40,696 nucleotides of DNA from positions 1 to 40,696 of IMG/VR virus record IMGVR_UViG_3300022751_000025, one strand, 5' to 3'. Numbering within the stretch: the stretch's first letter is position 1; every line of letters begins with the position of its first letter. Origin of the DNA: a virus. Both the position numbers and the translations under genes were made by a program. Positions 24,244 through 31,427 of this stretch are shown here, one piece after another. A model generated the notes under the pieces. That model had not been told where the DNA came from. It saw only the letters and a program-made list of their open reading frames with translations, and did no database searches.

Positions 24244-26150
24244 TGAAAATTAAACTATTAATATTGATGATGCTCTTTTCTTTTGGATTGAGCGCACAGA
24301 CAAGCTGGACTAATGTAGGTAATGGTCTGCAGCAGCGTGTAGTTAACGGCAGGATAGAGCATAGGTTCATTAAAACAACTGGATACGCACCTTTTGGGAT
24401 ATCTGATAGTTTGGACAGGAAGTTAAATCTTACTGGCGGTAATATGGCTGGTTCAGTTTACTTTTACCCGTTAGGAGTTACTCAGGGTTCTTTGAATCCT
24501 TTAGCAGGTACGGGCATTATAATGGGCAAAAACAGCGATAATTCTAATATATATTATGAATCTTCCGGAGATGCCACAGGGGATTCAAATCTAATATTTG
24601 AAAGCGGAGATAACACAAGTACTTTTGGGGGTTCTACAGAGGGTTTTCTATTTAGAAAATACGGGGCTGAATCAGGCGGTTCGGTAACTGACTTACTAAG
24701 GATCAATTTATCTCAATTAAAATACAAAGCATTCGATATATATCATCAAGGAAATTTATCAAATTTAAGAACCGATTTAGGATATAATCAACCTAACGGG
24801 TTCGCTTCTTTGGACGCTTCCGGCAAAGTTCCGCTAACACAAATTAACGATGCTCTACTAGGTGCTGTGAATTATAAAGGAACTTATAACGCCTTAACGA
24901 ACACACCTGCTTTGCCTGCCGCTGCAACGACTAATAAAGGTTATTATTATATTGTGTCAACTGCAGGTACGCAATTTGGCTTAACACTGGCAGTTGGTGA
25001 TTGGATAATAAGCAGCGGTACGTCCTACGGGAAGGTAGACAATAATAATTCGGTTACTTCGGTAGCAGGTAGACAGGGCAATATAGTTTTAACAAAATCA
25101 GACGTCGGTCTTGGCAATGTAGATAACACATCGGATGCCAATAAACCTGTTTCGACAGCAACCCAAACAGCGTTAAATTTAAAACAAAACTCATTGGGGT
25201 TCACGCCTGAAAATGTAGCAAATAAAGCCACTTCTTTAGCCTCTCCTGATAATACCAAATACCCTACATCATTGGCGGTAAGTAACGCAATAGCGGCTAT
25301 ACCCGTAGCGGCCGGGGGAGAGACCCTTGGAAGCGTCGTAGCGAGAGGCGCCACAACAACGGATATTATCAAAATAGGATTAGGAACAACCGACCCTTTT
25401 TCTAACTTAGATTTAAACGTAGAAAGAGATAGCCCCTTACCCACCCCCGGAACAATAAACGGAAGCATGTTTATTTCCAATAGAAAAGCGTATGGTACAC
25501 AAATCGGTGTGATGGCAAGCGGGGACACCTACTTTCAGTCACAGAGAAGCGCAGGGACAGAAGTTTACAGGCTAATTTTTAACCCGAGTGGCGGTAATGT
25601 GGGCATAGGCACAACTACAGTACCCGATAAACTTACGGTTGCGGGAAATGTTTCAGCAACTGCTTTTATAGCAGGTAATGCTATTATCTCAGGCGCCCCG
25701 ACAGATGGAGCAATATCTTTGAATTACAATAACAATCAAACAGGCGGTTTATTATACTACGGAGGAACAAGTAGTCCTAAATTTACAGTAGGCAACGGCG
25801 GTTCGGTTACTTCTTCGGGCGATATTACTACGAATAGCAGATTTGTTCTGAACACTAATACCGCAGCTTTCCAAGCAGGTACCATATTCAGGCATCCAGA
25901 CTACGGGGTTATTAACGTAGGCATACCGCAAGCACTAGGAGATTGGGGGGTGTACAAGTTAGGCACAGGATCTACGTTCGTTCTTTCGACAAAAGGGAAT
26001 GATGTGTCCGTACCAGCGGGCAACCTTACGGTAAATCAGGATGTAAATATTAGTACAATCGGGAAAGGCGTGGTAATTAAATCACCTGACGGTTCAAATT
26101 GGAGAATAACAGTATCAGACGCAGGAGCATTAATAACAACTAAATTATAA
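24240..26150 (+). CDS. Tail fibre protein with predicted secretion signal
   Basis: 636 aa. Residues 1-19 (MMKIKLLILMMLFSFGLSA, cleavage before Q20) are a typical Sec signal of Bacteroidota. The mature part is fibre-like: NGFASLDASGKVPLTQINDA, GRQGNIVLTKSDVGLGNVDN with TSDANKPVS, a widespread tail-fibre motif, and GNVGIGTTTVPDKLTVAGNV near the end. No obvious C-terminal chaperone domain is visible. A signal peptide on a virion fibre is unusual; it overlaps the previous fibre gene by 4 nt. Confidence 0.75.
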   Translation: MMKIKLLILMMLFSFGLSAQTSWTNVGNGLQQRVVNGRIEHRFIKTTGYAPFGISDSLDRKLNLTGGNMAGSVYFYPLGVTQGSLNPLAGTGIIMGKNSDNSNIYYESSGDATGDSNLIFESGDNTSTFGGSTEGFLFRKYGAESGGSVTDLLRINLSQLKYKAFDIYHQGNLSNLRTDLGYNQPNGFASLDASGKVPLTQINDALLGAVNYKGTYNALTNTPALPAAATTNKGYYYIVSTAGTQFGLTLAVGDWIISSGTSYGKVDNNNSVTSVAGRQGNIVLTKSDVGLGNVDNTSDANKPVSTATQTALNLKQNSLGFTPENVANKATSLASPDNTKYPTSLAVSNAIAAIPVAAGGETLGSVVARGATTTDIIKIGLGTTDPFSNLDLNVERDSPLPTPGTINGSMFISNRKAYGTQIGVMASGDTYFQSQRSAGTEVYRLIFNPSGGNVGIGTTTVPDKLTVAGNVSATAFIAGNAIISGAPTDGAISLNYNNNQTGGLLYYGGTSSPKFTVGNGGSVTSSGDITTNSRFVLNTNTAAFQAGTIFRHPDYGVINVGIPQALGDWGVYKLGTGSTFVLSTKGNDVSVPAGNLTVNQDVNISTIGKGVVIKSPDGSNWRITVSDAGALITTKL

Positions 26151-26152
26151 CT

Positions 26153-26683
26153 ATGAAAAACCTATTATTAATCTTTGTTGCCCTGTTGTCCTACGGCAAT
26201 GTAAACGGACAGTCAAAAACTGTACCTCTATATTTTAATACCGCTTTAGGCGACATGAAAGCATACCCTGGAACAGATAAGCTACAAGCAACGGCTGCAG
26301 GGCTATCTTCAATGAGTGACGATAACGGAGGTACTTACCGTTGGGACGCGACAAGTACGGTTACGGATGACGGTTTTAAGTTTATACAAGCCACAGGAGT
26401 AACTACAGGTCGTTGGGTAAGAGTTGGTAACGCTAATACGCTAAAAGGTTCTACAACTTTAAGCGGGGCCTTGCTAACTACAACATACACAGTTTCGTTT
26501 AATGCTACTCTCCCTTTCGTCCCTATAACAGTTATATACACTCCGCGTACGCAATCGGCAGCTCAGCCTAGCTGGATCCCGGTAGGCGGGATAACTACGA
26601 CGGGTTTCACGATTTCATATCAAACCGTTCCAGTAGTAGGAACAAATAATATGATTATTGACTGGATAGCTATTAAGCAGTAA
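26153..26683 (+). CDS. Small fibre-region protein with predicted secretion signal
   Basis: 176 aa. Residues 1-19 form a second predicted signal peptide (MKNLLLIFVALLSYGNVNG, cleavage before Q20). The mature part has GGTYRWDATSTVTDDGFKFI and GVTTGRWVRV, a pattern of phage fibre/tailspike head-binding or pectate-lyase-type N-termini, then a beta-rich C-terminal half. It closes the tail block. Two neighbouring fibre-region proteins with signals suggest deliberate export. Confidence 0.72.
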   Translation: MKNLLLIFVALLSYGNVNGQSKTVPLYFNTALGDMKAYPGTDKLQATAAGLSSMSDDNGGTYRWDATSTVTDDGFKFIQATGVTTGRWVRVGNANTLKGSTTLSGALLTTTYTVSFNATLPFVPITVIYTPRTQSAAQPSWIPVGGITTTGFTISYQTVPVVGTNNMIIDWIAIKQ

Positions 26684-26792
26684 GATCCGAATCATCCTCT
26701 TTGTTTTCTTTTACCCATTTATACGGTCTGAAATTCCAAACAAAGAGGATGATTAATACGCATACCAACAGTTCTAAATTCCAGTTTTCCAT
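26673..26792 (-). CDS. Small single-pass membrane protein
   Basis: 39 aa: MENWNLELLVCVLIILFVWN gives one N-terminal transmembrane segment, followed by a charged tail (KENKEDDSD). It begins 2 bp after the stop of the leftward gene at 26795 and overlaps the end of the fibre gene by 11 nt. A 17-bp perfect inverted repeat lies inside it (26690-26706 / 26738-26754). Last gene of leftward cassette 4. Confidence 0.62.
   Translation of the reverse strand: MENWNLELLVCVLIILFVWNFRPYKWVKENKEDDSDLTA
26690..26754. repeat. 17-bp perfect inverted repeat
   Basis: Arm AATCATCCTCTTTGTTT (26690-26706) and its exact complement at 26738-26754, 31-nt spacer. It lies at the junction of the rightward tail block and the leftward cassette and inside a small gene. 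It has no following T-run. Confidence 0.8.
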
Positions 26793-26794
26793 AG

Positions 26795-26959
26795 TTAAAA
26801 ATTACGAGGATATCCCACAGATGTATACCCGTCTTTACTTCTTTGATCTATTTGACGATCATTCCAGTCTGATGCTATTTTAAAAGCATAAATAAGGCTG
26901 CCAGCCACTACCCATAGAATCGCTATGAAGCGGGCTAAAAATATTAATTTTCTTTTCAT
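26795..26959 (-). CDS. Small single-pass membrane protein
   Basis: 54 aa from the ATG at 26959, which overlaps the upstream stop by 4 nt (ATGA). KRKLIFLARFIAILWVVAGS begins a basic start and one transmembrane segment (~5-26), followed by a charged soluble tail (SDWNDRQIDQRSKDGY). An earlier in-frame ATG at 27013 would overlap the upstream gene more extensively and lacks coupling. Function unknown; a superinfection or lysis-related role is possible. Confidence 0.66.
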   Translation of the reverse strand: MKRKLIFLARFIAILWVVAGSLIYAFKIASDWNDRQIDQRSKDGYTSVGYPRNF

Positions 26960-27132
26960 ATGGTTGGCTTTATAGATGAAACGTGTTTTATGTTTTTTAA
27001 TGGCGTTTGCCATATGTCGCTGATGAATAACTGAATTAAAAACACATCATCATTCATAGGATCAACAGATATGCCTTTGCATATTACATGCATCCTCCCA
27101 TTTACAGGCTCTTTAAACTCAATTTTCAACAT
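26956..27132 (-). CDS. Small protein of unknown function
   Basis: 58 aa, beginning MLKIEFKEPVNGRMHVI and containing CKGISVDPMNDDVFLIQLF. Its start overlaps the end of the preceding leftward gene by 14 nt and its stop overlaps the next start by 4 nt; this tight packing is the main evidence that it is real. Soluble, no domain recognised. Confidence 0.66.
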   Translation of the reverse strand: MLKIEFKEPVNGRMHVICKGISVDPMNDDVFLIQLFISDIWQTPLKNIKHVSSIKPTI

Positions 27133-27349
27133 CGAATATGCCTTTAGTTAGGTGAAAAATAGATCCTGGCAATAGCTTAAATGATTCCGATGTTCCTTGA
27201 ATAAACAAAGCCGGACATACATTATTGTAACCTGATGTCATCCATTCTTTAATAACTGAATCCCTGTCTACACCGAATAATTCGACTTGATGTCTGCCGT
27301 TAAACTTGCACTTTTCTTGAAGTGATAAAATAAATTTGTGTATTACCAT
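27119..27349 (-). CDS. Small protein of unknown function, first gene of leftward cassette 4
   Basis: 76 aa, beginning MVIHKFILSLQEKCKFNGRH. It is followed without gaps by three more small leftward genes. TATATTTG (minus strand, 27361-27354) ends four bases before its ATG, so a leaderless mRNA is likely. No domain recognised. Confidence 0.7.
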   Translation of the reverse strand: MVIHKFILSLQEKCKFNGRHQVELFGVDRDSVIKEWMTSGYNNVCPALFIQGTSESFKLLPGSIFHLTKGIFDVEN

Positions 27350-27353
27350 AGTT

Positions 27354-27361
27354 CAAATATA
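27354..27361 (-). promoter_or_regulatory. -7 box of leftward cassette 4
   Basis: TATATTTG on the minus strand, four bases from the ATG at 27349. No good -33 TTG; palindromic site I is centred about 48 bp upstream of the ATG. Confidence 0.55.
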
Positions 27362-27378
27362 ACAGGTAAAATAACGTG

Positions 27379-27409
27379 TTGTATCATTGTCGCATATTTG
27401 TTACATTTA
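27379..27409 (+). promoter_or_regulatory. Promoter for membrane-protein operon
   Basis: TTG (27379-27381), 20-bp spacer, TACATTTA (27402-27409), one mismatch to TAnnTTTG, 23 bp before the ATG at 27433. Confidence 0.55.
27389..27404. promoter_or_regulatory. Palindromic operator-like site I (GTcgC-N6-GTTAC)
   Basis: GTCGCATATTTGTTAC, 8 of 10 half-site positions match; the right half-site overlaps the -7 box of the rightward promoter. Confidence 0.45.
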
Positions 27410-27432
27410 CATCTTACTTAAACGATATAGAT

Positions 27433-27543
27433 ATGCCAGATGGACTTCCACACCCGCCGACCACACCGATCAAGCCGCCTAACGTAATTGTAGAAGAGGA
27501 AAACCCTACTGAAAACGAAGATGTTAAAGAGAAATTGGATTAA
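27433..27543 (+). CDS. Small Pro- and Glu-rich peptide
   Basis: 36 aa: Pro-rich first half (MPDGLPHPPTTPIKPP) and acidic second half, ending DVKEKLD. It overlaps the following membrane protein gene by 23 nt. Probably disordered. It is the first ORF behind the promoter at 27379-27409. Confidence 0.55.
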   Translation: MPDGLPHPPTTPIKPPNVIVEEENPTENEDVKEKLD

Positions 27544-27874
27544 AGGTTCGATAGCAGTGTACGTAATGTGCCTGCTATCTTATAATTTTTTTGGAAGGAA
27601 CTCAACGGGCTGGACGGATTTTTATTACACCTTTGAAAAGGGTATGGCCTTTTTGTCTACACTTTGGGGATTTAATAAGCATACTTTGTCAGATCGTATT
27701 TTCATTGATTACGCAAGGTTTACACAAGCCGGAACATGGGCATTCTTTATAATTTGCTCATTCAATGAAAAGTTATGGGTATACAATCAAACGGTAATTG
27801 TTTCTGTTCTTATCATGGCTTCTTTTGGAACGGTATGTGTGCAGCATTATCTTATAAAAGAAACAAGGATATGA
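27521..27874 (+). CDS. Membrane protein, possible holin component
   Basis: 117 aa. About three hydrophobic segments: ~9-26 (GSIAVYVMCLLSYNFF), ~68-83 (AGTWAFFIICSF) and ~91-108 (TVIVSVLIMASFGTVCV). First of four consecutive small membrane proteins lying before the endolysin, a place where phages encode holins. It overlaps the next gene by 4 nt (ATGA). No family recognised. Confidence 0.72.
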   Translation: MLKRNWIKGSIAVYVMCLLSYNFFGRNSTGWTDFYYTFEKGMAFLSTLWGFNKHTLSDRIFIDYARFTQAGTWAFFIICSFNEKLWVYNQTVIVSVLIMASFGTVCVQHYLIKETRI

Positions 27875-28131
27875 AAAGAATAAAATACTTAGTTTGGACG
27901 ATGCCCGCGGGTATGTTAGCAGTTTTAGGGGGCATATGTATTATATTCCAGTCATGTAACATCCCGATTGAAATTACCCCGAAAGGGAGGTTCGTAAATA
28001 TTGAAAATTTATATACCCCGTTTATTGCCTGCGGATTGATTTTATTGATCGGTACAGGTTTCAGTATTTTTAACTTTGTTCAGTTAGCAAAGATTAGCCG
28101 GATATTAAAGGAACGTGGCTATTCCATTTAG
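27871..28131 (+). CDS. Small membrane protein, two segments
   Basis: 86 aa from the ATG at 27871, chosen because it overlaps the preceding stop as ATGA; an ATG at 27775 would lie deep in the upstream gene. Hydrophobic segments at ~9-27 (WTMPAGMLAVLGGICIIF) and ~50-70 (FIACGLILLIGTGFSIFNF). Candidate holin or accessory lysis protein by context only. Confidence 0.68.
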   Translation: MKRIKYLVWTMPAGMLAVLGGICIIFQSCNIPIEITPKGRFVNIENLYTPFIACGLILLIGTGFSIFNFVQLAKISRILKERGYSI

Positions 28132-28139
28132 GATGAGAA

Positions 28140-28433
28140 ATGACAGATATACAAAAAGAGCAATTGGGGCTATCCACCAAATGGAAAAAGTTTCAACTAT
28201 ACAGCGTTCAGTTTGCGTGCGGTTCACTGTCTGCTTATTGGATATTGTCCTTGTCTGTAGTGGAAAAAGCATTTACCAGGGCGCACTTGGAAACATTTTA
28301 CGCACTTTCTTTAGTGGCTATAATTATGATAGGGATAATCTCTATTTTTTGCTCTGGAGGTATCGGTCTATTGCGGTTAATCAATGCAAAGCGAGTTTTA
28401 CAGGTAATAGAGAAGGAGAAAGACAATGAGTAG
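28140..28433 (+). CDS. Small membrane protein, two segments
   Basis: 97 aa. Soluble start (MTDIQKEQLGLSTKWKKFQ), membrane segments near 24-43 and 54-77 (YALSLVAIIMIGIISIFCSG), then a basic/acidic C-terminal helix ending EKEKDNE. It overlaps the next membrane gene by 8 nt. Two-segment architecture with a charged C-terminus fits class II holins, but so do many other small proteins. Confidence 0.7.
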   Translation: MTDIQKEQLGLSTKWKKFQLYSVQFACGSLSAYWILSLSVVEKAFTRAHLETFYALSLVAIIMIGIISIFCSGGIGLLRLINAKRVLQVIEKEKDNE

Positions 28434-28773
28434 CGATATATTCACAGTAGGGACGGTTATTACCGTTATAAACGTAGCGATAATCGCTGTTCTGGTTACA
28501 AACATCTATCAGTCTTATTCTCATGCTGCAGATATTAATAAAGCAAGAACTAAACTAGATGTCGACTTTTACTTTCTACAAGTATTCAATTCAATGATAT
28601 TTTTAGTGGCTAACTTTATAGCTCTATACACAGGGGTTTTAACGTACCTTATACATCCATATGTTTCACTTGATTCAATTGTATGGTGGAGATTAGCGGA
28701 TCGAGTAGGGATGCTGGTTGTAGCTATTAACTTGATTTTAATACGGACTAAATATAATCCGTTCGGTAAATAA
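28426..28773 (+). CDS. Small membrane protein, three segments
   Basis: 115 aa. Segments near 8-27 (VGTVITVINVAIIAVLVTNI), 53-75 (FNSMIFLVANFIALYTGVLT) and 91-107 (RVGMLVVAINLILI). Last gene of the membrane-protein block and followed by a terminator at 28795-28826. Candidate holin/antiholin partner of the upstream genes. Confidence 0.7.
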   Translation: MSSDIFTVGTVITVINVAIIAVLVTNIYQSYSHAADINKARTKLDVDFYFLQVFNSMIFLVANFIALYTGVLTYLIHPYVSLDSIVWWRLADRVGMLVVAINLILIRTKYNPFGK

Positions 28774-28794
28774 AAACATGTTTGTTGTTTGGGG

Positions 28795-28826
28795 GCTGGC
28801 AGTCGTGAGATAGTCAGCTTTTTTAT
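28795..28826 (+). terminator. Rho-independent terminator
   Basis: GCTGGC (28795-28800) pairs with GTCAGC (28813-28818), one G-U pair, followed by a T-run. It ends the membrane-protein operon. Confidence 0.75.
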
Positions 28827-28829
28827 TGC

Positions 28830-28865
28830 AAAAAAAATCCCACTCAAATTAATGAGCAGGATTTT
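28830..28865 (-). terminator. Rho-independent terminator, minus strand
   Basis: AAAATCC (28834-28840) pairs with GGATTTT (28859-28865), continued by CTCA/TGAG after a small internal loop. On the minus strand it is followed by eight T. It ends the leftward NTG-repeat gene. Confidence 0.75.
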
Positions 28866-28889
28866 ACCAAAGCTTAGAAATTTCAAAAA

Positions 28890-29702
28890 CTAAACATTAA
28901 TTCCGGTTATTAATTTGAATTTATCTTTATCAAAGTTAGGTAATGAAGTGAATACCTTTTTATTTTCATCACTCAAATTATGCCACATATTAGACCATGC
29001 TTCATGCATAGAGATTGATTTCAAAAATCCTCCAGTAGTTTCGTGTGATGGGTATTGTTTCTTTTGATCTCCTGTCATTTCCGATGAAAATACCCATATA
29101 TTAGGATTAAGGTAATTTTTCATAATATTGTATGCCTGGTGGCGTTCCCAATCTCTAACCAATATATCAGTCTCAACATCAAACAATTTTACCTTCGGAT
29201 TATTATCAGAACAAAAAGCCCCGGTGTTCCTGTACCCGGTGTTACTGTCCCCGGTGTTCCTGTCCCCGGTGTTCCAGTCCCCGGTGTTACTGTCCCCGGT
29301 GTTCCTGTCCCCGGTGTTCCTGTACCCGGTGTTCCTGTACCCGGTGTTCCAGTCCCCGGTGTTCCAGTCCCCGGTGTTAGATCTTCCTGTATTGTTTTTA
29401 CCTATATTACAAATTGACAATACTTCATGCCACGTTAGTTCTCTTATGAATTCTATTCTACCAGAACAGTGTTTATCTCCTTGTGTGTCTAAATAGCCAT
29501 AAGAAATAATTTCAAAAACTCTATTTTCTGAATTGAAATCGTAATAATTAAAGCAATCATTGGCTATCTCACAAAAATGAAATCCTTTACTGCATATTTT
29601 TATTTCACCTTCAATTGAGAATACTTTACCAAATTCAAATTGGTAATTACGGCATTTCATGTTTTTGTCAGTCACCTTGTAACCCTTAGTTTGTTTTTCC
29701 AT
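28890..29702 (-). CDS. NTG pentapeptide-repeat protein
   Basis: 270 aa. Residues ~104-163 are twelve tandem pentapeptides of the form NTG followed by DW, DR, DS, YR or RS, the N-x-G pattern of the Pentapeptide_2 type, which should build a narrow beta-helix-like rod. The flanking domains are soluble: an N-terminal ~95 aa with GFHFCEIANDCFNYYDFN, and a C-terminal ~105 aa. The protein is alone in leftward cassette 5, between membrane proteins and endolysin. The role is unknown; a binding surface or decoy is possible. Confidence 0.78.
   Translation of the reverse strand: MEKQTKGYKVTDKNMKCRNYQFEFGKVFSIEGEIKICSKGFHFCEIANDCFNYYDFNSENRVFEIISYGYLDTQGDKHCSGRIEFIRELTWHEVLSICNIGKNNTGRSNTGDWNTGDWNTGYRNTGYRNTGDRNTGDSNTGDWNTGDRNTGDSNTGYRNTGAFCSDNNPKVKLFDVETDILVRDWERHQAYNIMKNYLNPNIWVFSSEMTGDQKKQYPSHETTGGFLKSISMHEAWSNMWHNLSDENKKVFTSLPNFDKDKFKLITGINV
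29221..29385. repeat. 15-bp tandem repeat, 11 phased copies
   Basis: CCGGTGTT recurs exactly every 15 bp from 29221 to 29371 (11 copies), with variation confined to the two codons after NTG. It codes for the NTG pentapeptides of the leftward gene and looks recently expanded. Confidence 0.9.
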
Positions 29703-29757
29703 TATATTTGAAATTTTTTAGTGTCCTCAAACCTACAAAATTACTATTTCACTTTTT

Positions 29758-29773
29758 GTAACAACTTTGCTAC
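29758..29773. promoter_or_regulatory. Palindromic operator-like site G with -7 box (endolysin promoter)
   Basis: GTAACAACTTTGCTAC, 9 of 10 half-site positions match. Its right end runs into TACCTTTA (29771-29778), a near-consensus -7 box four bases before the endolysin ATG. Confidence 0.58.
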
Positions 29774-29782
29774 CTTTACCTT

Positions 29783-30478
29783 ATGAAAATAGTAGGCAAT
29801 ATTTTATTTGACGACAAAGGCAAACAGGTACCTTTTAAGCGATCCCCAAACATAGGCGGTCAATTTAAGCCTGAATATATAATTATTCATTACACGGCAT
29901 CAAGTAGCGCAGATGGAGCTATTTATTGGATGGTTAGTCCGCAATCAAAAGTATCAGCGCATTTGCATGAAGATAGGTCTGGCAATTTCGTGCAATTAGT
30001 GCCTTTTACCACTGTTGCTTGGCATGCTGGCCAGTCGGAATGGAAAGGAACAGTAGGTTTAAATAGTCACTCAATCGGTATTGAATTACAGAATACAGGC
30101 ACACAGGCATATCCACAAGTTCAATTAGACGCTTTAGCATTGGCCTGTAAAGCTATATGTGCTGTATATCAAATAAAAGAAATATTAGGCCATTCTGATA
30201 TTGCTCCCGGAAGAAAGAAAGATCCTGGGCCGCAATTCCCTATGGAGTGGCTGAGGAAAGAAGTATTGAGTGTGGAGCCGACTGTAAATCTAGTAACCAC
30301 TAAAAAGACTACCTCTGACTTAAATATACGGGAAACCGGAAAACCCACAGCAAAAATCATATCTACACTACCAAAGGGAACAGATGTAAATGTACTAGAC
30401 GAAAAGGATGGCTGGTCTAGTGTATTTGTATGCAATAGCAAAATAATAGGCTGGGTAAGCTCAAAATATTTATCGTAA
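29783..30478 (+). CDS. Endolysin: N-acetylmuramoyl-L-alanine amidase with SH3 domain
   Basis: 231 aa. The N-terminal amidase_2 domain has zinc ligands H36 (IIIHYTASS), H137 (GHSDIAPGRKKDPG) and D147, and E101 in IGIELQN. Residues ~170-231 form a bacterial SH3-type cell-wall-binding domain (TTSDLNIRETGKP, GWSSVF, GWVSSKYL). It cuts the bond between lactyl and L-Ala in peptidoglycan. No signal peptide, so a holin is required. It begins its own transcription unit at site G. Confidence 0.94.
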   Translation: MKIVGNILFDDKGKQVPFKRSPNIGGQFKPEYIIIHYTASSSADGAIYWMVSPQSKVSAHLHEDRSGNFVQLVPFTTVAWHAGQSEWKGTVGLNSHSIGIELQNTGTQAYPQVQLDALALACKAICAVYQIKEILGHSDIAPGRKKDPGPQFPMEWLRKEVLSVEPTVNLVTTKKTTSDLNIRETGKPTAKIISTLPKGTDVNVLDEKDGWSSVFVCNSKIIGWVSSKYLS

Positions 30479-30499
30479 ACAATTAAACCAAAATAAATT

Positions 30500-30916
30500 A
30501 TGTCAATTTTAGATTTCCTTAAAGGCGTACTAGCGACCTTTATTTCAAACTTCCCTAAATTCTATGAACGTCTTTACAAAAAGATAGTTCCAGAAATCAA
30601 AGAACAGGTATCGGTAATTACCAAAGTTGTTAACGGTATCAAGCAATTTGTAGATAGTCCATTAGCTGACGTCTTAACCCAAATTATTCCAGGCGGAGTA
30701 GATGACGTAATGAAAGACTGGCTAAGAAAAAAATTACCAGCAATCCTTACCAATTTAGGTTACCTAGAAAACGGTATTATAAAGCTGTCAGACGATTCAA
30801 AAGCAAAAGGAGGACAGCTAGTCGCTTTGTCTTCTGTTCTTACCTCAGAGATCACAGAAATGCCCTTGAGCCAAGCGGCAATCACAGCGCAGGTAGTTTA
30901 TCAGGCTGAACAGTAA
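30500..30916 (+). CDS. Protein of unknown function after endolysin
   Basis: 138 aa. Beginning MSILDFLKGVLATFISNFPK, with amphipathic helices and no strong transmembrane segment; a Val/Ile/Leu-rich middle and an Ala/Gln-rich end. Located 21 bp after the endolysin and ahead of a strong terminator, so it is co-transcribed with lysis. It may be an atypical holin/pinholin-like or spanin-related helper; this is guesswork from position. Confidence 0.75.
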   Translation: MSILDFLKGVLATFISNFPKFYERLYKKIVPEIKEQVSVITKVVNGIKQFVDSPLADVLTQIIPGGVDDVMKDWLRKKLPAILTNLGYLENGIIKLSDDSKAKGGQLVALSSVLTSEITEMPLSQAAITAQVVYQAEQ

Positions 30917-30964
30917 AAATAATCCCCCTGTCATTGGTTAATTGATGCAGGGGGATTATTTATT
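30917..30964. terminator. Bidirectional rho-independent terminator
   Basis: AAATAATCCCCCTG (30917-30930) pairs perfectly with CAGGGGGATTATTT (30948-30961). It separates the convergent late rightward genes and the leftward operon ending at 30963. Confidence 0.88.
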
Positions 30965-31328
30965 ATAAGGGTATATTTAGGAGTAACCTAATAGCGGTAG
31001 CGCACGTGTGGATGGCTTCCGTTCTTACTTCTTCAAGTTTACCGCCTTCCATTTCGTATTGAACAGCGGCTCTGGTTAATTCTCCGTTTTCCTCGCCTAC
31101 AATTGAAGCAGCGTATACCAAGTCCTCTGGCCAGTTAGGGTGTTTGATTTGTGCTCTATCGATTTCTAATAACACAGATTGTATGATATTATTAAGGTCT
31201 GAATCAATTGATACCATTAAATTGTGTAAATCTATTGATGCGTCCTTTGCGTCTTTTTTGGAAACAAAATCCTCCTCTGAATGGGCGATGAGTAAATCAA
31301 TAGCCCGTTGTAGTATTTCTTTTTTCAT
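30963..31328 (-). CDS. MazG-like nucleotide pyrophosphohydrolase
   Basis: 121 aa. IVGEENGELTRAAVQYEME (E79, E80, E83) and KLEEVRTEAIHTCATAIRLL (E100, E104) are the paired EExxE / ExxxE motifs of the all-alpha NTP pyrophosphatase (MazG) superfamily, whose Glu residues hold Mg and hydrolyse (d)NTPs. Phage versions may clean modified nucleotides or lower (p)ppGpp-type alarms. Last gene of the leftward early operon. Confidence 0.85.
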   Translation of the reverse strand: MKKEILQRAIDLLIAHSEEDFVSKKDAKDASIDLHNLMVSIDSDLNNIIQSVLLEIDRAQIKHPNWPEDLVYAASIVGEENGELTRAAVQYEMEGGKLEEVRTEAIHTCATAIRLLLNIPL

Positions 31329-31333
31329 CTTTT

Positions 31334-31426
31334 CTAATAATTATTTAATTGTTCGTTTGCTTTCTTCTCTTCTCTCATATCCTTTACAATCCGGTAATAG
31401 AATATGTAATATAAAAATCTTATCAT
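31334..31426 (-). CDS. Very small membrane peptide
   Basis: 30 aa: MIRFLYYIFYYRIVKDMREE, an aromatic hydrophobic start and charged end. The ATG follows the upstream stop (31428) by one base and the stop is 5 bp before the MazG-like gene, so it fits the operon spacing. Could be a leader or membrane micropeptide. Confidence 0.45.
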   Translation of the reverse strand: MIRFLYYIFYYRIVKDMREEKKANEQLNNY

Positions 31427-31427
31427 G

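Noticed and set aside
25025-25528. 167-aa minus ORF within the fibre gene
   Set aside because: Shadow of the fibre gene with no coupling or promoter.
28115-28429. 104-aa plus ORF overlapping the membrane genes
   Set aside because: It is an out-of-frame shadow of the 97-aa membrane protein at 28140 and lacks a membrane pattern.
29221-29385. CRISPR-like array
   Set aside because: The repeat unit is 15 bp with no spacers and is in-frame coding sequence.
29139-29417. Plus-strand ORFs with VPGVPVPG repeats
   Set aside because: Antisense reading of the NTG repeat; the flanking sequence matches a real domain only on the minus strand.
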